From Ceratopteris richardii (Eukaryota > Streptophyta > Polypodiopsida > Polypodiales > Pteridaceae), in assembly GCA_020310875.1 (NCBI GenBank), contig CM035414.1, forward strand, positions 197,839,141-197,903,140: a DNA stretch of 64,000 nt, written 5' to 3'. The notes under the pieces are model-generated. The model was not told the origin of the DNA. It saw only the letters and a list, made by a program, of their open reading frames with translations, and searched no databases. Position numbers and translations under genes: made by a program. Shown here one piece after another: positions 21,345 through 32,195 of this stretch. The first letter of the stretch is position 1. Each line of letters begins with the position of its first letter.

Positions 21345-22900
21345 TTGGGTAAACATATTACCTCACCTAGCAATTTCTTCACTTCATTCGAGCCTACCCC
21401 TACAAGGAATACTATCAAATGTACCAATAATTCCTCTTATCCTATCATGGGAGTTGGTAAGATCATTCTGACTATTGCTAATGGTACTCCTTTCACATTG
21501 TCGAATGCTCTATTTATGCTAGGCATCAAGAAGAATTTGTTATCAATTTCAACTTTAGTGAATATTTGTTTGGTTGTGAAATTTGTTGATGACAAATGTA
21601 TAGTTCATGATCTGTCAAATGGCAATGTGATAGTTGCTTCTTGCATTTTATGTGGTGGGATGTATAAGCTCATAGACTATGAAAGATCTCAGAATGATTC
21701 AGCATGTGTAGTACATCATTCTCAGGCTATGTTGGATTGCAAAGCTTTGGCATGCACACTTTGGTCATTCAAATTTTGCTAGTTTGCTAAGCCTACAAAA
21801 ATCTGAAATGGTGTCCTCTCTTCCCAAACTTGAGGCACCCTTGTAAACATGTTTGTGAAGGATGTAAGATGGTTCAATTTGAGATCCTAAAAAATTGTAG
21901 CGTGTTGACAATGATGTCTATGGTCCTATGAAGACACCTTCTTTTGGGAACTATCTTTACTTCAAGACTTTCATCGATGATTTTTCTAGGTATGCATGGT
22001 CTATCCATTGAGAGAAGATGGTGAAGTGTTTATGTGCTTCAAACAAATTTTGCTTTTGGCTGAAAATCAGTTAGCATGTAAAATGGGCGCCCTCCATTCT
22101 GATCTAGAGGGGAATATATGTCTTCTAACTTTGAAGCATTTTTGGTTAAATGTGGGATAAAACATGAGAATATAGTGTCATATACATCTCATTTGAATGG
22201 AGTTGCTAAATGAAAGAATAGGTCACTCATGGAGATGGCGTTGTGTATCGTCAATAGTCAAGCTTTACCACATAGTTTCTAGCTTGAGGCTATCATGTGT
22301 GTAGCATATGTACTTAACGAGTGTCCCACTAAAGCATTATAGTATATCACTCCAGATGAGGCTTGGCATGGTTGCAAGCCATGTGTTGCTCATTTATGTG
22401 TTTGGGGTTGTTTGGCATATGCATTAGTGTTTGAACAACAAGAAAAAACATTGGATGATAAAGTAGTGAAATGTATTTTTGTTAGGTATAGTTATGAAAG
22501 CAAAGGCTATCATCTATGTCATCCACAGACTAAACACATTCCGGTTATAGTGGTATTGTTTTTGTGGAAGATGCTATTCATCCATTACTTTCATGTAGTA
22601 AGGGGAAAGTATTAGCTCCAAAGACATGCATGATACTTGGCTGCCTCTTTTTATATGTGGATAGTCTAGTGCTGGTCCTAATGAGGCTACTTCTCAACCT
22701 TTACAGGGTCCATGTGATGATGCAGATCATTCCATTTCTGATGCAGATTTACATGATGCACTTGTTGATGAAAGAGTTGATATTGAGGAGGCAAAAACTA
22801 TGCCAAAATGGCTTGTGTAGACTTTACGTGATAGCAAATTATATGTACCTCTATCATATCCTACTCCTTTAAGCTCTCATAGTGCCTCTTTTGCATCAAA
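21345..22900 (+). pseudogene. Copia element H: protease end, gag-pre-integrase, integrase
   Basis: Copia reading starts near 21345 (HITSPSNFFTSFEPT), just after the place of the missing protease motif. It goes on through NALFMLGIKKNLLSI and FVDDKCIVHDL to GMYKLIDYERSQ. Integrase follows with many stops: DVYGPMKTPS and FIDDFSRYAW near 21910-22000, a remnant of the NGV-E segment near 22200, and WGCLAYALVFEQQEK and CIFVRYSYESKGYHL at 22400-22520. The 5' LTR and gag are missing. The join to gypsy element G near 21260-21345 has no LTR end. Confidence 0.82.
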
Positions 22901-24300
22901 TTGCTATGCTTTGGCTGTTTCTAGTCTCTCTGATGAGAATGAGCCAGTTTTGTTTGATGAAGCATAAAATTTAGAAAATTGGATGGCTATTATGCAATAC
23001 AAATATGATGCTATAATGAAGAATGGTACCTTGTCTTTATGTGAATTGCCTCCTCACAAGAAGGCCATTCGCACTAAGTGGGTATATAGGGTGAACTGTA
23101 GACCTGATGGAATAGTTGATAGGTATAAGTCTAGGCTTGTTGTAAATGGTTATGGGCAGGAAAGAGGCATTGATTTTGATGATACCTTTGCACCTACATG
23201 CTGAATGACTACTGTTCATAGCATATGTGCACTTGGAGCTTACCATTGTTTGAATGTAAAGTAGTTGGACATTAAAACTGCATTTTTGAATGGTGACTTG
23301 CATAGCTTTGTTTAGAAAGGGCATGAAAACTAGGTGTGTAGGTTAAAGAAGGCTGTGTATGGTTCAAAGCAAGCACCACGTGCTTGGCATGAAAAGAGCA
23401 TGCCTATCTAATTGCACATGGTTTTGATAATGGTCGGACTGAAAGCATCTTCTATGTTAAGTGTGCTAATGATGTGCTTCTGATCATTGTTGTGTATGTT
23501 TATGACATGGTATCACTAGTCCTCATGAAAAGCATATTGCTAATTTTAAGGCTGATTTGCATGCCTCATTTGAGATTTCTGGTTTGGTGCCTTTGAATCA
23601 TTATTTGGGCATTCACTTTATGCAAGTTGATGGTGGAATAGCTTTGTGACAAGCAAAATATATTGACACATTATTGTAGTGTTTTGGCCTTGACGATTAT
23701 AAACCTATTGCCTCTCCTATGGAGGTAGGTTTATGATTGAGTCTTCATGATGGTGGAGATGCATTTGATCCTATTGTGTATCAGTAGGCTGTTGGATGCT
23801 TAATTTACTTGTGCTGAGTGGTACCCAGCTATTTGGATTCTTTTATCCCAAGGGGGGATTACTACTGCAATATTTGGCTTTTCTGACCCTGAGTGGGTGG
23901 GTTGCTATGACACTCATGTTTTCACTTGTGGCTTTTGCTTCATGTTTGGTATCTCATCTATACCTTTGTTGAGTGAGAAGCAAGCTACTGTGGCCACTTC
24001 TAGTTGTGTATGTGGCTCACATGCCTCATGAATGATTTGGGTGTTGGTCTATGTTCCATGCTCACATTACGCAAACTGAGGTGCATTATCATTATGTCAG
24101 GGAGAGATTCTGTACTAGAGAGATGAACTTGGCATTTGTGCCCACGTAGGAGAGCATTGCAGACCTTTGCAAGACGGCTCTACCTAGAGATACATTTGAA
24201 GCTTTCCGAAAAGCTTTGGGCTTATTTCCTTTTGTGGACTGATTCCACATAGCTTGGCACTTCCTTATATATGAGTGCGAGCTCCTTGTTCACTACATCA
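22901..24300 (+). pseudogene. Copia element H: RT and RNase H
   Basis: RT motifs are IRTKWVYRVNCRPDG and YKSRLVVNGYGQERGIDFDD (23068-23190), SKQAPRAWHEKS near 23365, and a decayed catalytic box (VYVYDM) near 23495. RNase H remnants include FSDPEWVGCYDTHVF near 23880, LLSEKQATVATSS, QTEVHYHYVRERFCTREMNL near 24080 and DLCKTALPRDTFEAFRKAL near 24160. Numerous stops and shifts show long inactivity. A polypurine tract and LTR follow directly. Confidence 0.83.
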
Positions 24301-24301
24301 A

Positions 24302-24315
24302 TCCCAAGGGGGATT
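24302..24315 (+). other. Polypurine tract of copia element H
   Basis: TCCCAAGGGGGATT lies directly before the 3' LTR. Confidence 0.82.
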
Positions 24316-24548
24316 TGTTGATATATTTATGTAGCGATGAGTGTGAACGCACTAGGACCATTGGGCACTTTTTTCCCTTTTTAGGAGATTTTATGCCCCC
24401 GACTTGTATATATGCCTATTGCCCTAATGAGATGCTTATCTTTGTACATTCTAGTGATAATACATTAAGTATTGTGCATTGTGCTCTAAGCTTCTTCTTC
24501 TTCTTCCTTGTGCTTCATGTGTGCTTGTGGATACCTCAAACTTCAACA
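24316..24548 (+). repeat. 3' LTR of copia element H (233 bp, family D)
   Basis: Begins TGTTGATATA and ends CTTCAACA. It matches the inverted LTR at 10799-11034. It contains a CTT run (about 24490-24507) also seen as GAA repeats in the other copy, and a TATATATG box near 24406. Confidence 0.88.
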
Positions 24549-25559
24549 AAATCCTTGAAATATAAGTCACCATTACACATAGGATATTTTCCTATCCAAA
24601 AATCGAAGTGGCGTGGTTTGTTCTAGGGATTGATCTATGGACTTTCAATTATTTTCTCATATTCTCATGGATTCATCTATGGATTCAATTATTTCTTCAT
24701 ATTATCTCATGTTCATCTATGGTTCCACATTGAGTCACTTTTAACTATCGGATACAAAATAATGTCCATAGAAATTTCAAGTATTTTCTCATATTCTCAT
24801 TAATTCATTGAAAAAATATAAGGTCGGAGGAAGGGAGGGCCCATTCACATGAATGGATGACTTAAAATGTTTCATTCATCCATCAAAGCTGAATGATTAT
24901 AGACCATTAGAGCGTTGTGAATGTTTTCAACAACAAATATTCAATTGATCGTTAGAGCATTTGTCACAATGAGGATGCTTTTGAGGATTTTTTCTTTTAT
25001 TCATGACTAACATGACTTCTTTAGAGATCCACATAACAAATCTACACAACGCAATCCAAATCAATGCTAAGAAAATTCCATGCACGCAATTCTGTATGCA
25101 CACGTGGATTCTCATGTCCCAGTGACGTGTTTCTTTTGATTCTTCAATTTCCTTTTTAGTCCCTTTTTGTAATGTACAAAATCCTGCTTTTGAGTATTCC
25201 ATTTTTGCATTGGAAATCTATTGTTTTTCGTTTCCTTTTTATCTTTCTTTTCCACCTTCATTTTCTCGTAGGCTTCCTTCATCCCATGTTGGCTGCAGAA
25301 AAGTTTTAGTTTTTTTAGTATTTTATGCTTTTTTGAATGCTTTTCATATGTTTGAGTATGTCCTTATGTTTAATAGGAATCAAGAAGAATTTTAACAAAA
25401 ATACGCATGGTGCACAAACGAGAGATATATATTGTTCACGTGAGAAAGTCTTATCTTGTAGGATGCATTTCACCCACACATGGATTAAGAAAAAAGAAGA
25501 CGTCTCTAGAAGAAAAAAGAAAATGAAACTTATACAAAGATAGATGCATTTGACAATGT
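24549..25559. other. No recognisable gene; short local repeats
   Basis: Near 24630-24800 phrases such as TTCTCATATTCTCAT and TTCATCTATGG recur two or three times. Frames at 24927-25202 and 25315-25596 show no domain. It may hold the 3' flank of the LRAT gene. Confidence 0.5.
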
Positions 25560-25645
25560 GAGTCACGTCCAATTGATCAGAAGAGAAATACTTCATGCAA
25601 TAGCATCACATTGAGTCACGTCCAATTGATCAGAAGAGAAATACT
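25560..25645. repeat. Two-copy direct repeat, 53-bp period
   Basis: A 33-bp stretch starting GAGTCACGTCCAATTGATCA at 25560 recurs with no difference at 25613. It lies about 125 bp beyond the stop codon of the LRAT-domain gene and may be in its 3' untranslated region. Confidence 0.92.
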
Positions 25646-25768
25646 CATAATAAGATCCCATAAAATATGAGATGCGAAAACAACCTTGACCATCAACATA
25701 CCATTCTAATAACAAGGAAAATTGTAATGATCATCTTGATATCCATATTAAATATCAAGTCAAAGAGG

Positions 25769-26935
25769 CTAAGTCTGATCATTGGTAATCGATGAACGTG
25801 ACCAACCCAAATTAATAGCCAGATCCTCCACTGGAACTTTGATAACATCTCTTCGAATACCAAGATCCTTTAGATATCTGCTCACACAATAAATCCCAAC
25901 AGCCGTAGGCAAGCCTGCAAGATATATGGAAGAAACCGACAAGGGGATAGTTAGGAAATTGGTAGCTATTTGCCCACTTCTACCTCCCATACTTTGGCTC
26001 GTTAGGAGGAGTCCTGTTTTACAGTAGATTGCAAAATCCTCGCAATTGTTAGAAAAGAGATGATACCCGCCAAATCCATTCTCCCAAAGGAATAGTGCAC
26101 GGTGAAGCACATCCTCAATAGGATCAGCATGTGCAAAAGTGCATGTTCCACCTCGAGCTTGGGCCAAGAACGTTTTTGTATCCACACCATACTCAAACCT
26201 ATGTATTGGCCTTCCATGAAAAAAGCAATCAAGGCATGAGACCACAACGCCATTGGTGTTCTCCATATTTTGGCTGCATTCTGAACAATGTTGGAAGGAT
26301 TTTTGTGGAAGTGAGCTAATGAGAAGATTGTTCAAAATTCCTCTCATCCCTTCTTCTCCACCCGCTCTTGCAGTGAAATTTATTACTTTGTTGTCACCAA
26401 TGTAGATTCCTATAAAAAAGAATCCCAAAAGGGCGATGAGGGGAAGAAAAAGGAAATTTAAAAGACGATGAAATTGATCATTCTAGAAATGAATAACAAG
26501 GCAATGACAAAAGAACTTAATGTACTCAGTCCAAATCTGAGAAAATATCTACAAATTTCAAGGAAAAATAAAATGACACCTGAAGACTTAGAAAGTTCAG
26601 TAATACAAAGGAAACCATTATTCTGGTTTCAACGACTTGCAAAAGTGATCTTCAGTTGTTTGTGGCGAATGTGCAAATTAGAAGCAGCAGCAAACGTGAA
26701 GGTCCATAACAGCGATCAAAGCTGTATCGTTCGCACACGTGAAGCGATCGACAACGCTGAGATTGAGGAGATTCAACGAGTAGGCCATCGACGAACAACG
26801 CAAATCCGAAAATCAGGAACAAGGATGGAAAACCAACGTACCATGGTGGGCGTAGCTGTAGCACGGCCTCCACGAGTAAATGTGATCTCCGACCTGCAGT
26901 TCCTCTTTGCTGATCTTATTAGAGAGGAGTCCCAT
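25769..26935 (-). CDS. LRAT/NC-domain protein, two coding exons
   Basis: Exon 1 (26935-26842) encodes MGLLSNKISKEELQ, VGDHIYSWRP and SYAHH. The donor is CATG|GTACGTT, and the 432-bp intron 26841-26410 ends TTTTTTATAG. Exon 2 (26409-25769) starts GIYIGDNKV and runs to a TAG stop; the joined product is 244 residues with no internal stop, close to plant NC-domain proteins (about 250). The family holds NlpC/P60-fold thiol acyltransferases or hydrolases. His30 (AHHGIYIG) and Cys154 (FSNNCEDFAIYCKTGLL) fit the catalytic pair. The second His, usually in VIHF, is Asn42 here. VSCLDCFF, HRFEYGV and FLAQARGGTCT are typical of plant members. A hydrophobic stretch at about residues 175-205 could anchor it in a membrane. 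The substrate is unknown. It is the only intact gene in the window. Splice sites are inferred from sequence and protein continuity. Confidence 0.9.
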
Positions 26936-27602
26936 ACCTCTCCGCCTTTGTGGGTCGTCTTTCCTAGGTTCTTCGATCTCTCCGTCTCGCCAGGTCGAGT
27001 CGAAAGTGCAGTTTCAACCTCATCGCGCACTTTGACGATGCCAAGCAGACGATCCGAAGGATACTGAGTCACAGACCCACCGTCCTCGACTTTATGGGCA
27101 TCTGGGAAAGCAATTGGTATCTTGGAAGTTACGACTTGACACCCTGGTCGACGAAAACGTCGACTCTATGGACACGAAGGCGCTGCAGGAGTTCTTGGCT
27201 TGACTTGACTCAATCATCATCAACGAACTTTCCTTGGCTTGACTTGACTGTAGGCACACGTATCCTGTAAGTACTTGCTCTCCGATCATGACTCATGAGA
27301 TCACAGGAGATGAGAACACATTTCCTCTTGCAGACGAGGAACGCTCACCATGGAATGTTGGTCGTGACCTTCCATCAATAACACGTACCCAGAGTCAAGT
27401 CCAGCAAGAGACCGATTGCCTTTCTAATTCCTAGCAAAGTATGTTCATTATTGCTTTCCCATTGTCAAGGTCCAGTACGGTAGAGCAACAGACCAATTGA
27501 CTTTCCTAATCGAGGACGTACGTCTGTATCGACGTTACCATTGTCAAAATTCGAGAGTAGCTCGAAATCGCTATATAAACTTCAATCGGCAGCACGCCGG
27601 AT

Positions 27603-27606
<4 letters not shown>
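26936..27606. promoter_or_regulatory. Upstream flank of the LRAT gene; promoter candidates only
   Basis: The 670 bp upstream of the LRAT start contain no gene-like frame. CTTGGCTTGACTTGACT occurs twice (about 27195 and 27233). A TATATA word at about 27572 could serve either strand (CTATATAAAC on plus) and lies next to a GA tract. Neither start site can be fixed from sequence. Confidence 0.4.

Positions 27607-27664
<58 letters not shown>
27607..27664. repeat. (AG)n microsatellite, about 58 bp
   Basis: Uninterrupted AG dinucleotides. Read on the LRAT strand it is a (CT)n tract upstream of the gene, a common feature of plant promoters and 5' leaders. It yields spurious Arg-Glu or Ser-Leu repeat frames. 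Confidence 0.95.
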
Positions 27665-27667
<3 letters not shown>

Positions 27668-27965
27668 TATAACCGAGGACATCATATTTACGTAAACCAT
27701 GGTACCTTTCTGAAATTCCATCATTGTTTCTTATTTTTGCATTAGTCGGTGCTTGTGTTGACGATCTCCTGAATGTCAGCATCCTCGATTGATATTCAAC
27801 TTCCGCAATACCCTGTCTGTTCATCTATTGACATTGCACTGCATTGCTCCCCTTATGTCGAGGACAAGCAATGAGCAAGATTCCAAACAGGCTGTAGATT
27901 CTAAGCTGTAATATGCACAAAATCCAACACTATGGTATGTTACAGCTACACTCTCTCTCCTGCAT

Positions 27966-29640
27966 TTGCAGATGTCTCAATTAACAATCGATGGCGTCTA
28001 CCTTGGATATTCTCAATCTAAATGTCATCGATCCGAGTTCAACTTTCGAACCATTTTTCACATCGCATGGTTTCACCTACGAACGGTACGATTTTCACAT
28101 ACTACCTTTATCTTCCTTTTTTACCATGTCTATTTCTTTTTCTGCATTTGCCAATGTCTCATTTAACAATCTATGGTGCTTACCTTGGATATCCTCATCT
28201 AAACGTCATCGATTCACCTGCGAATGGTACGATTTTCACATACTACATGTTATCTTTCTCCTTTACCATCTGTTTCTTGTTCTGCACTTGTCGATGTCTC
28301 AAGTAACAATCCATGGTGTGTACCTTGGATATCCTCAATCTAAATGTCATGGATTCGAGTTGAACTTTTCAACCATTTTTCACATAGCATGGGTTCACTT
28401 GCAGATGATATGATTTTCATGTACTACATGTTATCTTTTTTGTTTACCATGTCTTTTTCTTCTTCTACATTTGTCGACGTCTCAACTAATAATCCATGGC
28501 ATCTACCTTGGATATCCTCAATCTAAATGTCATCGATTCGAGTTCAACTTTCAGACCACTTTTCACATTGCATGGCTTCACCTATGAACGGCATGATTTT
28601 CACGTACTACATATTATCTTTCTCGTTTACCATGTTTGTTTCTTCTTCTACATTTGCCGATGTCTCAATTAACAATCCATGGGGTCTACCTTGGATATCC
28701 ACAATCTAAATGTCATCGATTCAAGTTCAATTTTGAAACCATTTTTCACATCACATGGCTTCACTTGGAAATGATACAATTTTCAGATACTACATGTTAT
28801 CTTTCTGTTTACCATGTCTGTTTCTTCTTCTCCATTTCCGGATGTCTCAATTAACAATTCATGGTGTCTACCTTGGATATCCTCAATCTAAAATTGATTC
28901 GAGTTCAACTTTCAAACCATTTTTCAGATCGCATGGCTTCACTTGCGAACAGTATGGTTTTCATGTATTATATGTTATCTTTCTCGCTTACCGTTAGTTT
29001 CTTCTTCTGCATTTGCCGATGTCTCAATCAACAATCCATGGCATCTACCTTGGATATCCTCAATCTAAACGTCATCGATTGGAGTTCAGCTTTCCAACCA
29101 TTTTTCACATCACATGGCTTCACCTGCGAACGGTAAGATTTTCACATACTATGTGTTATCTTCCTTTTTTACCATGTCTGTTTCTTCTTCTACATTTTCC
29201 GATGTCTCAACTAACAATCCATGGTGTCTTCCTCGGATATCCTCAATCTAAAGGTCATCGATTCGAGTTGAACTTTCAAATCATTTTTCACATCCCATAG
29301 CTTCGCCTGCGAACAATATGGTTTTCAGGTACTACATGTTATCTTTCTCGTTTACCATCTATTTCTTCTTCTTCATTTGCTGATGTCTCAACTAACAATC
29401 CATGGCATCTAGCTTGGATATCCTCAATCCACATTCCATTGATTCGATTTCAAATTTCCAACCATTTTTCACATCGCATAGCTTCACCTGTGAACGGTAC
29501 ATTTTTCAAATACTACATGTTTTCTTCCTCCTTTACCATGTATGTTTCTTGTTTTGCATTTGTCGATGTCTCAATTAATAGTCCATGGTGTCTACCTTGG
29601 ATATCCTCAATCTAAACATCATCGATTCCAGTTCAACTCA
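27966..29640 (+). repeat. Tandem array, ten units of about 182 bp
   Basis: Units begin at a GATGTCTCAA-type word near 27971, 28153, 28293, 28476, 28659, 28841, 29018, 29201, 29382 and 29565, giving periods of 182, 140, 183, 183, 182, 177, 183, 181 and 183 bp; the last unit is partial. In unit 1 a 114-bp block (27972-28085, 38 codons in phase) is preceded by a pyrimidine tract ending TTTGCAG and followed by GTACGA, like an exon with a 68-bp intron. Most other units keep the block readable (MSQLTIHGVYLGYPQSK), but the acceptor AG is replaced by CG or similar. I recognise no protein family; DNA-level conservation keeps more than one frame open, so coding is unproven. Confidence 0.92.
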
Positions 29641-32066
29641 ACAAATGCCCATTTAAATCAAGTGTTCATGCCTCACTTCTTCTCTTTTAAACACTTTGCA
29701 TGTATGCTTGTCCATTCTTTTTTGTGTTATCCATTGAACCGAATCCTTTGTCTTTCTTTCAGATAAAATACAATCACGAATATTGATTTTCTTTGTGGTC
29801 TCATTTGTGATGATCTACAATATATTTTTGGATAAGAAAATGAGGTTAAAACATCAAATGTTTTGAAAACATTCCAACTAATGTGGGCAATAAATAATTA
29901 GCTTTCATGATGCTCAAGTAAGCTTGCACTATTTCAAAGTAGCACTTTGAATTAGATTCATACTCGAGGAATCAAGCTAGGATCATTTGAATGATCTAAG
30001 GCATGAAATGTTAATCTTGTTAGGAATGATACAAAGAATATTAGACGTGTATCTTTGGCCAAGCTCCTTGTGAAGCTTAATAATTTAGGAATTTTGCATG
30101 TTGTGGCTTCAATCTGAAAGATCCGTGAGTGATAAAGAAGAGATTGTTTTGTTGCTTTAGTCACCAAGAGACCCTTGTACTTCAAACTTATGCACCCAAA
30201 GTTGGTTTTCTAGGTATGTTTAAAGTACACAATAACAAAATGTAGATTGAGCAATGAGAATAATTTTGTTCCAAAATCAGGAAAAGAAATAAATATTACA
30301 TATCAATGAAATATCAGATTCAACTTTCATGATGGCTTCGGAAACCATATCCTAAGCTTATATTTATCCTTTACTTTAACATTCAATGCTAGAGAAGAAA
30401 GAAGTAAAAGAAAAGGGAGCCTCAAAATTTTCATTTTAAGGCCCGTTTTCTTTTCAAAAGCCTTTTTAAAGCTTCCAAACATCCACGTAAATTGTCTAGA
30501 GGATTCCTTTAGTTGCATGATCTTGAAGAATGTATTAATCTTATCCTTAATATTTCACCTTCGTTCAAGAGCATTTAAGCCTCGCGCTATCTCTAGTACA
30601 AAGATAATCTAGTCTTTATTTCAAAATCTCTTAAGAATCCTTTGCACTGGAATGCCAATCTAGTGAAAATATTTTAATAAAGAAATTGACTCAAGAGTTG
30701 TATCAACAAATCGGTGATTTTATGCGGTTATAACTTGGTGTATCCGACCTTGGTTGAAGAGATCTTTCTAAGCTAACCCTCTTTAGGAATCCTTGTCACA
30801 TGTACTACTAAGAACATATTAATAAGTGTAGAATGGGACTATGGGAGTACATAAAAGCCTAAGGTAAAATTCCTCATAGAGAAGAAAAATGTTCCCATCT
30901 GTCCTAAGTGTATCTGACCGCATGACTAGAGAGATATACTAACAAAGACATCCACATGGAGAAGGTAATGTATACTACATTTTATTCTTCAATAAACATA
31001 GTTTTTTTCTTTTCTAGAAGAAAAACCTCAAAGCCTAAAGGCTAAGCCACTCAAACTTCCCTCTGATGTCATTATTAAGAAATGCAGACTTTATTTACTA
31101 TTATGTTGGCCTCATTCATTCTGTGACTAGGAGAGAAGTATATTTCTAGTCATCATCATTGTAGTTGAAGCAAAATACTCTTCAAAATCTAATTTATATG
31201 CAAATAATGAAGTCCCTTTTTGTAAATTTAGATAAATCAATATTTTCACTTGTTGAACCCATTTCATTCTAATTCTTCTTTTCTTTTATTGCTAGTCTAC
31301 ACGGTCTTGTGTATTTTCCTTCATGATGATTTAATATTTGGATGACGCTACTAGCCCTCTGTTAGGTCGTAGGATTCCTCCAACACACTTGAAATTTGGA
31401 GGGCACATTCTCCATTGCGCCACTAATGAAAAACGTTATATATGCGTATTGAAGACCCTTATAGCATAGTAACAAACATGCCTCCTACATCTTGTGAGTT
31501 TATATGGAGGATAAAGTATTCATCCATATGAATGACTTACACTCGTATGCGTTCTACTTCTCATGAGTTTATATGTAGGCTAAGGTATTAAACCATATGA
31601 ATGACTTAGACTTTTAGGCATAGGTTTTAATGCATATGAAGGACTTACACTTGTATGAGATTATTATGTACTTTAGGATTCCATAGATAATATTTAACAT
31701 TGATTAAAGACTTAATAAAAAAATTGGAAGAAGGAAAGGAGTTGAATGTATTGCCAAAATTTGTCCGGAAGGATTAAAAGTTATTCAAGCAAGGATCTAA
31801 ATACCATGAGACTTGAACAAGTAAATTGAAAAAAGTATTGAACAATCCCTTAGCTTTCAATTCTAGACGCAAGTATAACCATCGACAAGAACCAAAAAAA
31901 CTAGGCATGCTCTAAATCTCGCAACCAAAATGTTTCCTCCACACCATATAATTATTCGACTTTCAACTTCACTCTGAATTCGAATACCGACTCTATACTT
32001 GAAATTTCAATGGTAAGGCGATGTTGGTTCTAAGACAAGTTTGGGTAATTTTAGAACGAGTAGAGG
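29641..32066. other. No recognisable gene; weak local repeats
   Basis: No retroelement motif, tRNA or long frame could be supported. At 31480-31680 a phrase of about 85 bp containing CATATGAATGACTTA and GAGTTTATATG recurs two to three times imperfectly. A TTTCTTTCAG acceptor-like word lies near 29754. Confidence 0.5.
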
Positions 32067-32195
32067 GTTTGGATCCTAAGGTAAATCCGGGGCCCGCGAG
32101 AGACAAATCTTGAGGGTTAGGGAGGGGACAATTGGGGTTGGATTCTAAGGCAAATTTTGGGCCCGAGAGACACAAATCTTGAGGGCTAAGTGAGG
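32067..32195. repeat. Two-copy tandem repeat, about 66-bp unit
   Basis: The unit GGGTTTGGATCCTAAGGTAA to TTGAGGGTTAGGGAGG is repeated as GGGGTTGGATTCTAAGGCAA to TTGAGGGCTAAGTGAGG. It lies in a locally G-rich stretch on the plus strand. Confidence 0.8.

Noticed and set aside
26468..27067. Long plus-strand frame (199 codons) opposite the LRAT gene
   Set aside because: It runs antisense through the intron and exon 1, shows no domain, and its codons mirror the real minus-strand exon.
26773..27072. Minus-strand 99-codon frame overlapping LRAT exon 1
   Set aside because: Wrong frame for the LRAT N-terminus; the other frame gives MGLLSNK and VGDHIYSW with a good donor site.
27497..27824. Frames with Arg-Glu or Ser-Leu repeats
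   Set aside because: Produced by the AG dinucleotide tract.
27966..29640. CRISPR-like array
   Set aside because: Units are contiguous 182-bp repeats without unique spacers, and the sequence is plant nuclear DNA.
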